From: a virus
IMG/VR virus record: IMGVR_UViG_3300009128_000731
Span: 1-21,740 of that record
DNA: 21,740 bases
Direction: 5' to 3' (one strand)
Made by a program: the position numbers and the translations under genes. The notes beneath the pieces are model-generated. The model worked only from the letters and a program-made list of their open reading frames with translations. It was not told the origin of the DNA and made no database searches. Positions within the stretch are counted from its first letter, which is position 1. The number at the start of each line of letters is the position of its first letter. Shown here piece after piece: positions 14,547-21,173 of this stretch.

Positions 14547-16115
14547 TCACTCCACCACGATCGTCAGGGGCATCAGCAGCGATCCAGGCTGTGTCCCGTC
14601 GCTGCTGGCCTTCGCCCAAATGTTCAGGTACCTGTGCGGGCCGACACCGTCCGTCTCCACCACCACCGAGCCAGCCGCGTTGTAGGCTGCGCTGGATGCA
14701 CCCCCAGCCGTGGCCACCACCGCCGAGAACGTCCAGCTGGCTGCGTCATCGTCCAGCAGGTTCTGAGCGTCAGCCAGCACCAGCCGCAGCCGCGACTGAT
14801 CCACCGTGGGGGCATCGCTGCCCAGGTCGTAGTCCGCCACCAGCTGCTGCTCAGCGTTGCCCGTATCGAACTGCTGGGCGGGGTACAGGGGTGCGGCCGT
14901 GTTCCAAGACTGGCCACCAGCCGCGTGGTCCATGTATCCCACGTCCCCCACGTTCCCGTCCTGGGCGTTCGTGGTGTGGGACGTGATTCCGACCTTGAAG
15001 TTGTTCGCGCTGGCGAGGTGGTTTACCACCTGCTTCGTCCGCGTCCAACCGGACGGAAGCGTGCCCACCACCCCGTGGGCGTAGTAACACTTCACCGAAC
15101 CGGCCGAGTCGATCAGGATGCGGAACCAGATCCCACCGTTCCGCTGGCCTGCGGTCGCGTTCGTCCAGGTGCTGGCGCCCCCTGTGTTCGTGCGGATCTT
15201 GTCCGCGCCGTTCCACCCCACACCGATGTATGCATACGTGTTGTTCACGTCGTCGTCGGTGACCATCAGGGCCGTGGTGTTGTAGTTCGCGTCCCCGTCC
15301 CCGGAGATGAACGCTACCCACTCCTGCGTATCGTACGCTCTGGGGAACACGTCGTAGGCAAACGGAGCCGTGTGCGTGCCTCCATTCGTCCAGTCCGTGG
15401 CCGCGTTGGCGTGGTCGATGTTCCACTCATCCGCGGTGGTGGTGTTGTAGTCGGAGCTATCCAGCGATCCGCTGTTCAGCCACGTACGACTGCCGCCAGG
15501 GCTTGCAATGGCGTCACCCACCGCCTCTGGAAACGTGGTGCGCCGCATCAGCCGCACGTACTGACGCCCGTTCACCGCAGCCACCTCGTAGGTGTCAGCC
15601 ACGGCGGACACGTCGCTGCCAGTGATCTCGGCCACGCGGCCGGTGGCCACACCCGCAGGGAGCCCGGTGAAGTTGGTCCCATCGAGGGTGGGAGAACTTC
15701 CGGTGGTCACGTTCTGGTCAATGAACGTGTGATCGGACCCGTCGCTGCTGCGGTGGGTGTTGTTCAGGGCCACGTCCGCATGGTCCGAACCGTCGCCCGT
15801 GCTGTGCGTGGTGTTCGTGGCCACGTCCGCATGGTCAGATCCATCACCCGCGCGGTGAGCGTCGTTCAGCACCACGTTCGCGTGGCTCGTGCCGTCGCTG
15901 GCCGCGTGAGCGGTGGCGTCCGTGTCGATCCCCGCGCGAGCTTCGCCTGCGTACGTGGTGCCGCTGCGGGTGAACACTTCGCCGTCAGACACCTGTCCAG
16001 CCGTCAGCGTGGTGGGTCCGCCCGTCTCCCGCAGCCCCTCGGTCACGTCCACGATGTCATCGCGGTCCGTGTCGTAGACCGTCTCGCGCATCACGTCCTG
16101 GTACTTCTCAGGCAC
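14547..16115 (-). CDS. Fibre-like structural protein with 17-residue repeats and jelly-roll domain
   Basis: This 522-residue protein starts at GTG 16115 with GGGGGTGA upstream. Residues 1-68 form an N-terminal region (TGGPTTLTAGQVSDGEVF). Residues 69-136 are four 17-residue repeats with a His-x-x-x-[GS]-D-G-[ST]-x-H core, as in THSTGDGSDHADVALNN. Residues about 205-395 look like a concanavalin/LamG-type jelly roll (EWVAFISGDGDANYN, GGIWFRILIDSAGSVKCYYA, FKVGITSHT). The C-terminal 120 residues are beta-rich. Such His and Asp repeats in phage fibres usually form trimeric stalks. Jelly rolls often bind sugars. It lies between capsid and connector genes, so it may sit on the head or neck rather than on the tail tip. 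Confidence 0.65.
   Translation of the reverse strand: MPEKYQDVMRETVYDTDRDDIVDVTEGLRETGGPTTLTAGQVSDGEVFTRSGTTYAGEARAGIDTDATAHAASDGTSHANVVLNDAHRAGDGSDHADVATNTTHSTGDGSDHADVALNNTHRSSDGSDHTFIDQNVTTGSSPTLDGTNFTGLPAGVATGRVAEITGSDVSAVADTYEVAAVNGRQYVRLMRRTTFPEAVGDAIASPGGSRTWLNSGSLDSSDYNTTTADEWNIDHANAATDWTNGGTHTAPFAYDVFPRAYDTQEWVAFISGDGDANYNTTALMVTDDDVNNTYAYIGVGWNGADKIRTNTGGASTWTNATAGQRNGGIWFRILIDSAGSVKCYYAHGVVGTLPSGWTRTKQVVNHLASANNFKVGITSHTTNAQDGNVGDVGYMDHAAGGQSWNTAAPLYPAQQFDTGNAEQQLVADYDLGSDAPTVDQSRLRLVLADAQNLLDDDAASWTFSAVVATAGGASSAAYNAAGSVVVETDGVGPHRYLNIWAKASSDGTQPGSLLMPLTIVVE
15708..15911 (-). repeat. Four tandem 51-base (17-residue) repeats
   Basis: The four copies begin AHAASDGTSHANVVLND, AHRAGDGSDHADVATNT, THSTGDGSDHADVALNN and THRSSDGSDHTFIDQNV. 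Each is exactly 17 residues. The middle two copies are the closest to each other. Conserved positions are His 2, Asp 6, Gly 7 and His 10. Confidence 0.8.
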
Positions 16116-16127
16116 AAGTCACCCCCA

Positions 16128-16421
16128 TCACCAGACCGGCAGCACATGCGCGTTCGGCGTGCCGCTCGCGGCCTTCACGTTCAGGAAGATCGATTGGCCC
16201 TTGGACCCGCTGCCCTCGATGTACCGCGAGCCACCAGCACCCACCACGCGCTCCACGTAGTCGCCGCTGGTGTCGCCCGTCTTGTAGCGCACCGTGAACG
16301 CGATGGCCGCATCGTCCAGCCACACCTCGATGCTGGCCGCACCGCGGATCTCGAACTCGGTACCCAGGTAGCTCGTCGTGAGCGCCTGCACCGTGCTGCT
16401 ACGCATCTCTGTGCTGGCCAT
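16128..16421 (-). CDS. Small beta protein between two fibre-like genes (97 aa)
   Basis: This 97-residue protein starts at ATG 16421, with GGAGGAGGTGA placed before it. It is nearly all beta strands (TEFEIRGAASIEVWLDDAAI, AFTVRYKTGDTSGDYVERVV, SIFLNVKAASG) and has no Cys. I do not recognise a family with certainty. The size, fold type and place after the capsid and fibre-like genes would suit a capsid decoration protein or a small fibre-base protein. It ends 12 bases before the GTG of the 522-residue fibre-like gene. Expression may be high, judging from the strong ribosome site. Confidence 0.6.
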   Translation of the reverse strand: MASTEMRSSTVQALTTSYLGTEFEIRGAASIEVWLDDAAIAFTVRYKTGDTSGDYVERVVGAGGSRYIEGSGSKGQSIFLNVKAASGTPNAHVLPVW

Positions 16422-16443
16422 AGGTCACCTCCTCCACCCTGCT

Positions 16444-16477
16444 GCCCCTCCAGCGCGCTCACGCACGCCAGAGGGGC
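16444..16477 (-). other. Hairpin between fibre-like gene and small beta gene
   Basis: A 7-base-pair stem GCCCCTC / GAGGGGC encloses 20 bases that contain a second GCG-rich fold. It stands just after the stop of the 607-residue gene, in the gap 16422-16491, and could partly end that transcript. No U-tract follows. Confidence 0.3.
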
Positions 16478-16491
16478 GCTCAGGGGGTTGG

Positions 16492-18315
16492 TCAGCTGAT
16501 GGTGGCGCCGAGCGGGGACGGCGTGTACAGGATGTACGCGGTGACGTCACCAGCGGTCAGCGTGTCCACGTTCACGTCGGCGGTGATCAGCACCGCGGGG
16601 GTGCGGGCACCGTCATCGATGTCCACCCCGTTGCTGTCCAGCAGGGCGGGCGCGGTGGTCGGCGTCGAGCGCTGGCCCGTGGTCGCACCCGTGAACACGT
16701 CCTCGTTGTCCACGTAGCCGTCCGCGTCGGTGCCGTCGCCCACGTCGATCACGCAGCTGGCAGCACCGCCGCCGCTGAACACCGTGTCCAGATCGAACCA
16801 CGCCCCGTGCACGATCGCCTTGGCGGGGATCGCGGTGGCGAAGTTGATGCTCTGGCTGTTCGCGCTCGCGGTCAGCTCGGTGGTGGTGATCTGCAGCGCC
16901 AGCAGGCGCGGGATGCAGCTCGCCAGGGCCACGTCCTCGTCGGCCATGGACAGCAGCCGCACGCTGGGCGCGGTCAGCCCGCTCATGTCCAGCGCCATCT
17001 GACGCGTCGGGTCCGCGTCGTCGTTGCACAGGATGTCCGAACCGCTCGCGGCCTCCAGGATCACGTTGGCCGCGCTGTCCAGCTTCACGTCCCCGCTGGT
17101 GGTGGTGCTCAGCGTCAGGTCACCCGTGTCCGCGGTCAGGTTGCTGTTGCCCACGCCGTCCAGGCTGAGCGCACCCGTGGAGTCCACCGCGAACCCCGTG
17201 GTACCACAGTCCATGTCGATGCCACCCGCAGCGTCAGAGCACTCCAGGTAGATCGCAGCCGCCGAGCTGTCCGCGCTGGTGAGCTGAATCACGCCAGCCG
17301 CGTCCACGTCCAGCAGCCCTGCGGAGTCCGCGATCATGTCACCGCTGGTGGTGGTGTTCAGGGTCAGATCCCCCGTGTCCACCGTCAGGTTGGAGTTGCC
17401 CACCGCGTCGATGGACGCCGTGCCCGTGAAGTCCATGGTGCAGTTCACTGCATCCACGTCCAGATCGTCCACTGCATCGATCTCGATGTTGCCGGAGGTC
17501 GTGGTGTCGATCTGCAGGTTGGCGGAGTCGCGGTTCAGCTCCGCTGTGCGGATCTGATTGAACTCCCCGATATCCTTGGACGCGTCCACCACCACGCCCA
17601 GGCTGGCCGTCACGGTGCCAGCGGTCACGCCGTCCAGCACGTTCAGCTCAGCCGCGGTCGCGGTCAGCCCCATGATGTCGCTGGCCTCGATGCCCTGCAG
17701 CTTGGCCAGCCCAGGGTAGAACAGGATCTCGCCCACGGTCGCGGACTTGACCTTGACGACACCCACCTCCTGCACCACGTCCGTCGCGCCGGTCGGCGCG
17801 GTGTCCGTGTAGCCACCCGCGGTGTCCAGGTACAGCTTGTCCCCCACCGTGTACGCGTTCGTGTTCAGCGAGCCGATCGTGGCGATGCCACCGATCGCAC
17901 CCGAGCCGCTGGCCGCGATGGTCTCCAGCACCACGTACGTCGCCCTGGTGTCCAGGTCCGTGTTGGTGGCCGCGGTCACCTCGGGGTTCGTGCCGTCGTG
18001 CCCGCTCTGGTACACGAGGTCACCAGCGCTCAGGCCAGCACCGCCCGCGTCGGTGGCGATCTCCACACCACCCTCGCCCTCGACCCACGCGCCGCTCACG
18101 CGCCGGTACCAGTTGCCCGTTGCGCGGTCCACGTACAGCGATCCGTCGTTGCGGGTGTGCGTGGGCGCCACAGCGCCCGAGCTGATGGTGATGCTGGTGG
18201 CGAGATCCTTGGAGTCCGCGCTGTGCGCGATCACCACCTCGCGGAACGCCGCAGCGTTCTCCAGGCCAGCGGGTCGATAGGTCTTGTAGCTCGGCTGTGT
18301 CGTCAGTGCAGCCAT
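16492..18315 (-). CDS. Repeat-rich fibre-like virion protein
   Basis: This 607-residue protein starts at ATG 18315 with AGAGGAG eight bases upstream. Residues about 45-80 (APTHTRNDGSLYVDRATGNW, then SGAWVEG) and 155-203 (GDKLYLDTAGGYTDTAP, VGEILFYPG) are patterns that I know from phage structural proteins with small beta domains. GLTATAAELNVLDGVTAG (216-233) is the short hinge common in tail fibres. Residues about 260-430 are Asp, Thr and Ser-rich beta repeats without Lys or Arg over long stretches, probably a beta-solenoid or triple-beta stalk. The last 170 residues form a separate beta domain (HGAWFDLDTVFSGGG). It sits two genes after the capsid gene. A head fibre or a neck fibre is an inference. 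Confidence 0.65.
   Translation of the reverse strand: MAALTTQPSYKTYRPAGLENAAAFREVVIAHSADSKDLATSITISSGAVAPTHTRNDGSLYVDRATGNWYRRVSGAWVEGEGGVEIATDAGGAGLSAGDLVYQSGHDGTNPEVTAATNTDLDTRATYVVLETIAASGSGAIGGIATIGSLNTNAYTVGDKLYLDTAGGYTDTAPTGATDVVQEVGVVKVKSATVGEILFYPGLAKLQGIEASDIMGLTATAAELNVLDGVTAGTVTASLGVVVDASKDIGEFNQIRTAELNRDSANLQIDTTTSGNIEIDAVDDLDVDAVNCTMDFTGTASIDAVGNSNLTVDTGDLTLNTTTSGDMIADSAGLLDVDAAGVIQLTSADSSAAAIYLECSDAAGGIDMDCGTTGFAVDSTGALSLDGVGNSNLTADTGDLTLSTTTSGDVKLDSAANVILEAASGSDILCNDDADPTRQMALDMSGLTAPSVRLLSMADEDVALASCIPRLLALQITTTELTASANSQSINFATAIPAKAIVHGAWFDLDTVFSGGGAASCVIDVGDGTDADGYVDNEDVFTGATTGQRSTPTTAPALLDSNGVDIDDGARTPAVLITADVNVDTLTAGDVTAYILYTPSPLGATIS
17071..17415 (-). repeat. Internal duplicated segment in the fibre-like gene
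   Basis: Residues 301-332 and 384-415 share the string GNSNLT-x-DTGDLTL-x-TTTSGD followed by DSA. The copies are exactly 83 codons (249 bases) apart, at 17320-17415 and 17071-17166. The DNA is also closely alike, as in CCGCTGGTGGTGGTG. A weaker third relative (DTTTSGNIEIDAVDD) begins near residue 270. Confidence 0.7.
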
Positions 18316-18363
18316 CGGTCAGCTCCTCTCAGAGCGGCCCGCACCACTGCGGGCGGACCTTGG

Positions 18364-18537
18364 TTACTTGTCTGTCTGAACCGCGCCACGCTCCACGCGC
18401 AGCGCGTGCTTTCGCGCCCTCTCCTTCGCCTCGCGGGGGCTCATGCCCGTGTTCCGCCGGATCTTCGCTGCAAAGCGCTCCACCGCCTCGCGCCGCCCCT
18501 TGATCTCTCCACCGCTGCTGTCCCTGGTGTCAGGCAC
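18364..18537 (-). CDS. Small basic protein (57 aa), unknown function
   Basis: This short gene begins at GTG 18537, overlapping the previous stop at 18530-18532, and ends in TAA at 18364. It reads VPDTRDSSGGEIKGRREAVE and continues as a basic amphipathic helix (RFAAKIRRNTGMSPREAKER). Codons end almost entirely in G or C, as in neighbouring genes. The start region is G-rich (GGGGGG five bases before the GTG), not a classical ribosome site, so it is probably translated by coupling. The protein contains no membrane segment or known motif. It could be an assembly partner of the upstream basic-tailed protein or a DNA-contacting internal protein. Confidence 0.6.
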   Translation of the reverse strand: MPDTRDSSGGEIKGRREAVERFAAKIRRNTGMSPREAKERARKHALRVERGAVQTDK

Positions 18538-19348
18538 GCTTGCCCCCCCGCTTGGCCTTCACCTTGGGCCGCGCTGGCACCTTGGCAGCCCTGGGAGAGC
18601 TCTCCTGCTCCTCCAGAGCCCGCTGAGCCTCCCGCAGGGGCGCCGTGGCCTGGGCCAGCAGCGCACGCGCCGCGTGCTCAGCCTCGTCCGCGTCCTCGCC
18701 GCGCATCCTGGCTAGCACCCTGGTCTCAGTCAGCAGCCGCGAGCGCAGCAGGTCGTTGCCAGGGTTGCGCACCACGTCGTGCTCCAGGCGGCTCACGGCG
18801 TGCTGGCGCTTGTTCACCAGGGTCTCCCGCACCAGGGGGTCCAGCGGGTACACCAGCCCCTCCTGCACGAGGTGGTCCACGAACGCGCGGTGGGCGTCGT
18901 GGTCCATGATCCACTGCACACGGTCCACCACCACGTGCGGACGCTGGAACACCAGCACGTGGTGCACCCCGCCACCCTGCACGGGGAACCGTCTCAGGTA
19001 CCCGGTGCGGCCACTCCACCGCTCCCCGTGCACCTCCAGCTCCAGCTTGGCCAGCTTGGCATCCTGCTGCTGGATGATCGTCCAGCCGCCACGAAGCAGC
19101 TTGGCCTCAGCCGCGCTCAGGTCGCCCTCGCCGTTCACCCCGCCCAGCCCCGGCTCGTGGTGGAACCGCCCGAGCAGCGGGTGAAAGCCCAGCTCCTCGG
19201 TGTACCCCCAGCGGTTGGGGTGGTGGGTCAGCTCGAACGCCTGATTTGGCTGGGCGCCACGCCTGGGCAGGCCGCTCTGCTTGCGGGGGCCCCTCGTGAT
19301 CACCTGCTCGCCCGCAAAGGACGTGCCCTGGTTCGGCTGGTAGCTCAT
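18530..19348 (-). CDS. Unknown protein after the capsid gene, with basic tail (272 aa)
   Basis: I do not recognise this protein. It starts at ATG 19348, with GAGGAGG upstream. A longer frame to 19435 has no ribosome site. Residues 1-60 are polar with many Gln and Pro (MSYQPNQGTSFAGEQVITRG). Residues about 85-150 contain an alpha/beta part (DLSAAEAKLLRGGWTIIQQQ, then VHHVLVFQRPHVVVDRV). The rest is helical (FVDHLVQEGLVYPLDPLVRE, LLTETRVLARMRGEDADEAE). The last 25 residues are Lys/Arg-rich (PKVKAKRGGKRA). It lies just after the capsid gene, where scaffold-like, head-completion or internal proteins are found. His is frequent, but no zinc-binding pattern is clear. Confidence 0.65.
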   Translation of the reverse strand: MSYQPNQGTSFAGEQVITRGPRKQSGLPRRGAQPNQAFELTHHPNRWGYTEELGFHPLLGRFHHEPGLGGVNGEGDLSAAEAKLLRGGWTIIQQQDAKLAKLELEVHGERWSGRTGYLRRFPVQGGGVHHVLVFQRPHVVVDRVQWIMDHDAHRAFVDHLVQEGLVYPLDPLVRETLVNKRQHAVSRLEHDVVRNPGNDLLRSRLLTETRVLARMRGEDADEAEHAARALLAQATAPLREAQRALEEQESSPRAAKVPARPKVKAKRGGKRA

Positions 19349-19461
19349 GCTCTCCTCCTCGGCCGTCACCGATGTCCCGCTCTGGCGGGGCGGTGCGGAT
19401 CTCGGGTGTGCCAGCTGCAGCCCCAGCAGCACCACGCTGCCAGGGCCGCGCCAGCTGCTGC

Positions 19462-20382
19462 TCAGACCGCGCTGAGCGTGGTGACGCCTCGGGCGTCCTC
19501 GTTGATCTCGTACCCGCAGTAGTAGTTGCCCACCACCTTGGTCAGACCGCCCGCCGCGTTGCGCTCCATCTCCACCCAGATGGCGGAGTCCGGCACGGCC
19601 ACGTTCAGGAACGGGCTCACGGGCACGCGGCTGGAGATCAGCTGCGGGGTGGCCTCAGCGCCAGCCACCGCGCCCTTGGCGAACATCGCGCCCTTGTGGT
19701 CGGTGCCGTCGTTGGCCACCTGGGAGCTGGTCCACAGGCTCACGCCGTTGAAGTCGCCCTTGTAGCCCTGGGCCTTCATGGCGAGCAGCTCGGCCGTGCT
19801 GGCCTGATAGCTGATCGCGCCGCCCTCGCCGCGCAGGCTGGACTGGAACTCGGTGAACTGCTTCTGGCGCGCGATCCAGTACATGTCCCCACCGGGCACG
19901 TCCGCGATCTCCAGGGTGAACTGCGCATCGAAGAAGTCGTCCACGCTGAACACGGTGCCCGTGCTGCCCGCGGTCGAGCTGAAGCCGTCGATGGCCAGCC
20001 CGATCAGCTGGGAGGCGCGCCGCACCGCGGCCATGGCGATCCCCGCGGCCAGCCGCGGGATGTCCACCTTGCCGGTGCTGACGATCTGGAAGAGGTCGGT
20101 GGTGTCGTACCGGACCGCCTGACGGGCCACGGTCACGGTGGCGCTGGAGCTGCCCAGCGCGCTGTTGCTCACGTCCGCCGCCTCGCTCGGCCCGGTCATG
20201 ATCTCGTCAAAGGTCACCTGCGGGATCTTGACCGTGGCGGAGCCGGAGCCCGCGGGATCGTCGGCGAAGAACACCGTGTTGCGCAGGTCCACCTTGTCCG
20301 CGATCATCTCGTAGATCGCCTGATTCAGGATCGCCGCGAGTACGAGATCCCCCTGGTTTGCATAGCTGACTTCGTTGGCCAT
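19462..20382 (-). CDS. Major capsid protein, HK97-fold type
   Basis: This 306-residue protein should form the icosahedral shell. It starts at ATG 20382 (MANEVSYANQGDLVLAAILN), with GAGGAG 11 bases upstream. A GTG at 20409 in the same frame lacks a ribosome site. The N-terminal helix, then SATVKIPQVTFDEIMTGPSE (beta with an E-loop-like stretch), a long helix region (RLAAGIAMAAVRRASQLIGL, about residues 120-140), and the C-terminal beta (PVSPFLNVAVPDSAIWVEME) fit the order of HK97-type capsid proteins of this size. There is no N-terminal scaffold domain or visible protease cleavage site. No scaffold or protease gene lies in the window. It is preceded by a 450-base gap with a promoter candidate, as fits the most abundant virion protein. 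Confidence 0.8.
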   Translation of the reverse strand: MANEVSYANQGDLVLAAILNQAIYEMIADKVDLRNTVFFADDPAGSGSATVKIPQVTFDEIMTGPSEAADVSNSALGSSSATVTVARQAVRYDTTDLFQIVSTGKVDIPRLAAGIAMAAVRRASQLIGLAIDGFSSTAGSTGTVFSVDDFFDAQFTLEIADVPGGDMYWIARQKQFTEFQSSLRGEGGAISYQASTAELLAMKAQGYKGDFNGVSLWTSSQVANDGTDHKGAMFAKGAVAGAEATPQLISSRVPVSPFLNVAVPDSAIWVEMERNAAGGLTKVVGNYYCGYEINEDARGVTTLSAV

Positions 20383-20489
20383 GGTGCCGTCGTCTCCTCG
20401 GGGCTGCACTCAATCGGAGCAGCCTGGGTTGCTGCTGTGCCCGTTCGAGTTTTGCGTGCGACGGCACGGGGGGCGGGGTTACGCGTGTC

Positions 20490-20520
20490 AGCCTACCTGG
20501 GGATCGGCGGGGGGTGTCAA
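20490..20520 (-). promoter_or_regulatory. Weak promoter candidate for the capsid operon
   Basis: On the minus strand a perfect TTGACA (20515-20520) is followed after 19 bases by TAGGCT (20490-20495). The -35 matches the sigma-70 consensus exactly. The -10 has only T, A and final T. The spacing is longer than the usual 17. It lies about 110 bases before the capsid start. Confidence 0.35.
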
Positions 20521-20533
20521 GTGCGGTTGACAC
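20514..20533. promoter_or_regulatory. Perfect dyad overlapping the -35 element
   Basis: GTGTCAA-GTGCGG-TTGACAC is a perfect 7-base dyad with a 6-base spacer. Each half contains TTGACA on one strand. Overlap with the proposed -35 would suit an operator. A hairpin is also possible. Confidence 0.45.
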
Positions 20534-20544
20534 ATGGGGCGCAG

Positions 20545-20565
20545 CGTACCCCCTTGGGGGGTACG
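20545..20565. other. Perfect 9-base-pair inverted repeat
   Basis: CGTACCCCC-TTG-GGGGGTACG is a strong hairpin with a 3-base loop. Five A follow on the plus strand, so the minus transcript has its T-run before the stem, which does not fit a terminator for the genes here. It may be a protein-binding site or transcript cap. Confidence 0.5.
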
Positions 20566-20674
20566 AAAAACAGCCTGTGAGCTATCTGAGAGCGCGTGTG
20601 AGATGCGTGGTGTGGTTGGCTGGTGCTGGGGGCGCGCAGTGCGCGCAGTGCGCGTCAGTCGCTGGCTGGGGCGC
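20566..20674 (-). other. Non-coding part of the gap before the capsid gene
   Basis: I see no gene here. It has a short tandem repeat, GCGCGCAGT twice at 20632-20649 with a changed third copy (GCGCGTCAGT) to 20659, able to form GCGCGC-ACT-GCGCGC. The rest shows nothing recognisable. The stretch 20383-20489 nearer the capsid gene holds its ribosome site and a 5-base-pair repeat GCAGC-CTGGGTT-GCTGC. Confidence 0.4.
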
Positions 20675-20791
20675 TCAGCCCAGCAGATCCTGCTGCACGG
20701 GTCCAGTGCCATCCCACTGGTCGGCCATGGCCGCAGCGATGCCGGTGAAAAACCGCGAGCGCTCGCGCCAGCGGTCGGGTCTAGGAGGCAT
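20675..20791 (-). CDS. Possible small gene (38 aa)
   Basis: The reading frame from ATG 20791 to TGA 20675 reads MPPRPDRWRERSRFFTGIAA followed by AMADQWDGTGPVQQDLLG. It combines a basic N-terminus, a short amphipathic helix and an acidic end, and its codons mostly end in G or C. No proper ribosome site precedes it (GGGTG about 6 bases upstream at best). It lies 40 bases after the dipeptide-repeat gene. The same frame stays open upstream through the repeat array as an Ala-Thr/Pro-rich reading, which I take as chance. It may be a real short gene or merely an open frame. Confidence 0.35.
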   Translation of the reverse strand: MPPRPDRWRERSRFFTGIAAAMADQWDGTGPVQQDLLG

Positions 20792-20831
20792 GCGGTGCAC
20801 CCGTGGCGAGCGGTGAACGCATCGCGCTGTA

Positions 20832-21173
20832 TTAACCGTAGCCGTCGCCGTAGCCGGAGCCGGAGCCGGAGCCGTCGCCGTGGCCGTGGCCGTCGCCGTA
20901 GCCGTAGCCGGAGCCGTCGCCGTCGCCGTCGCCGTCGCCGTAGCCATCGCCGGAGCCGGAGCCGGAGCCGTAGCCGTCGCCGGAGCCGGAGCCGTAGCCG
21001 GAGCCGGAGCCGGAGCCGTCGCCGTGGCCGGAGCCGTAGCCGTAGCCGTCGCCGTCGCCGTCGCCGTAGCCGTGGCCGTCGCCGGAGCCGGAGCCGGAGC
21101 CGTAGCCGTAGCCGGAGCCGCTCCACGCATCCACGTCGGGGTGCCCGTCAGGAACGAGCGTCACGCGTTCCAC
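20832..21173 (-). CDS. X-Gly dipeptide-repeat protein (Tyr/Asp/Ser/His-Gly), unknown function
   Basis: This 113-residue protein begins at GTG 21173, inside the last codons of the previous gene (the stop at 21161-21163 is overlapped), with GAGGTG five bases upstream. Sixteen to seventeen ordinary residues (VERVTLVPDGHPDVDAW) are followed by 48 X-Gly pairs to the stop, where X is Tyr, Asp, Ser or His. There is no signal peptide or membrane segment. I recall similar Tyr/Asp/Ser-Gly proteins near DUF6948-like genes in phages and phage-rich contigs, with no known function. The composition, Gly every second residue and many Tyr, Asp and His, suggests a flexible, sticky or metal-binding chain, or a phase-separating one. 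That is inference. Confidence 0.75.
   Translation of the reverse strand: MERVTLVPDGHPDVDAWSGSGYGYGSGSGSGDGHGYGDGDGDGYGYGSGHGDGSGSGSGYGSGSGDGYGSGSGSGDGYGDGDGDGDGSGYGYGDGHGHGDGSGSGSGYGDGYG
20835..21122 (-). repeat. 48-unit hexanucleotide array
   Basis: On the plus strand each unit is GCC followed by G and one of TA, TC, GA or TG. On the coding strand the second codon is GGC in all units except the last one (GGT). X codons are only TAC, GAC, TCC and CAC. The order is not periodic at the unit level but shows a larger duplication (see findings). Confidence 0.9.

Noticed and set aside
16378-18909. An 843-codon plus-strand frame opposite the fibre-like gene
   Set aside because: Composition (Val, His, Gln, Arg) is that of an antisense shadow of the Asp/Thr-rich repeats.
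20383-20409. Upstream GTG start of the capsid protein
   Set aside because: It would place the GAGGAG ribosome site inside the gene and adds MQPRGDDGT, which lacks its own ribosome site.
20545-20570. Rho-independent terminator
   Set aside because: The stem is followed by A on the plus strand. For the minus-strand transcript the T-run comes before the stem, so the order is wrong in the direction of all genes here.
20835-21122. CRISPR-like array
   Set aside because: The units are six bases, with no spacers of unique sequence. It is a coding simple repeat.
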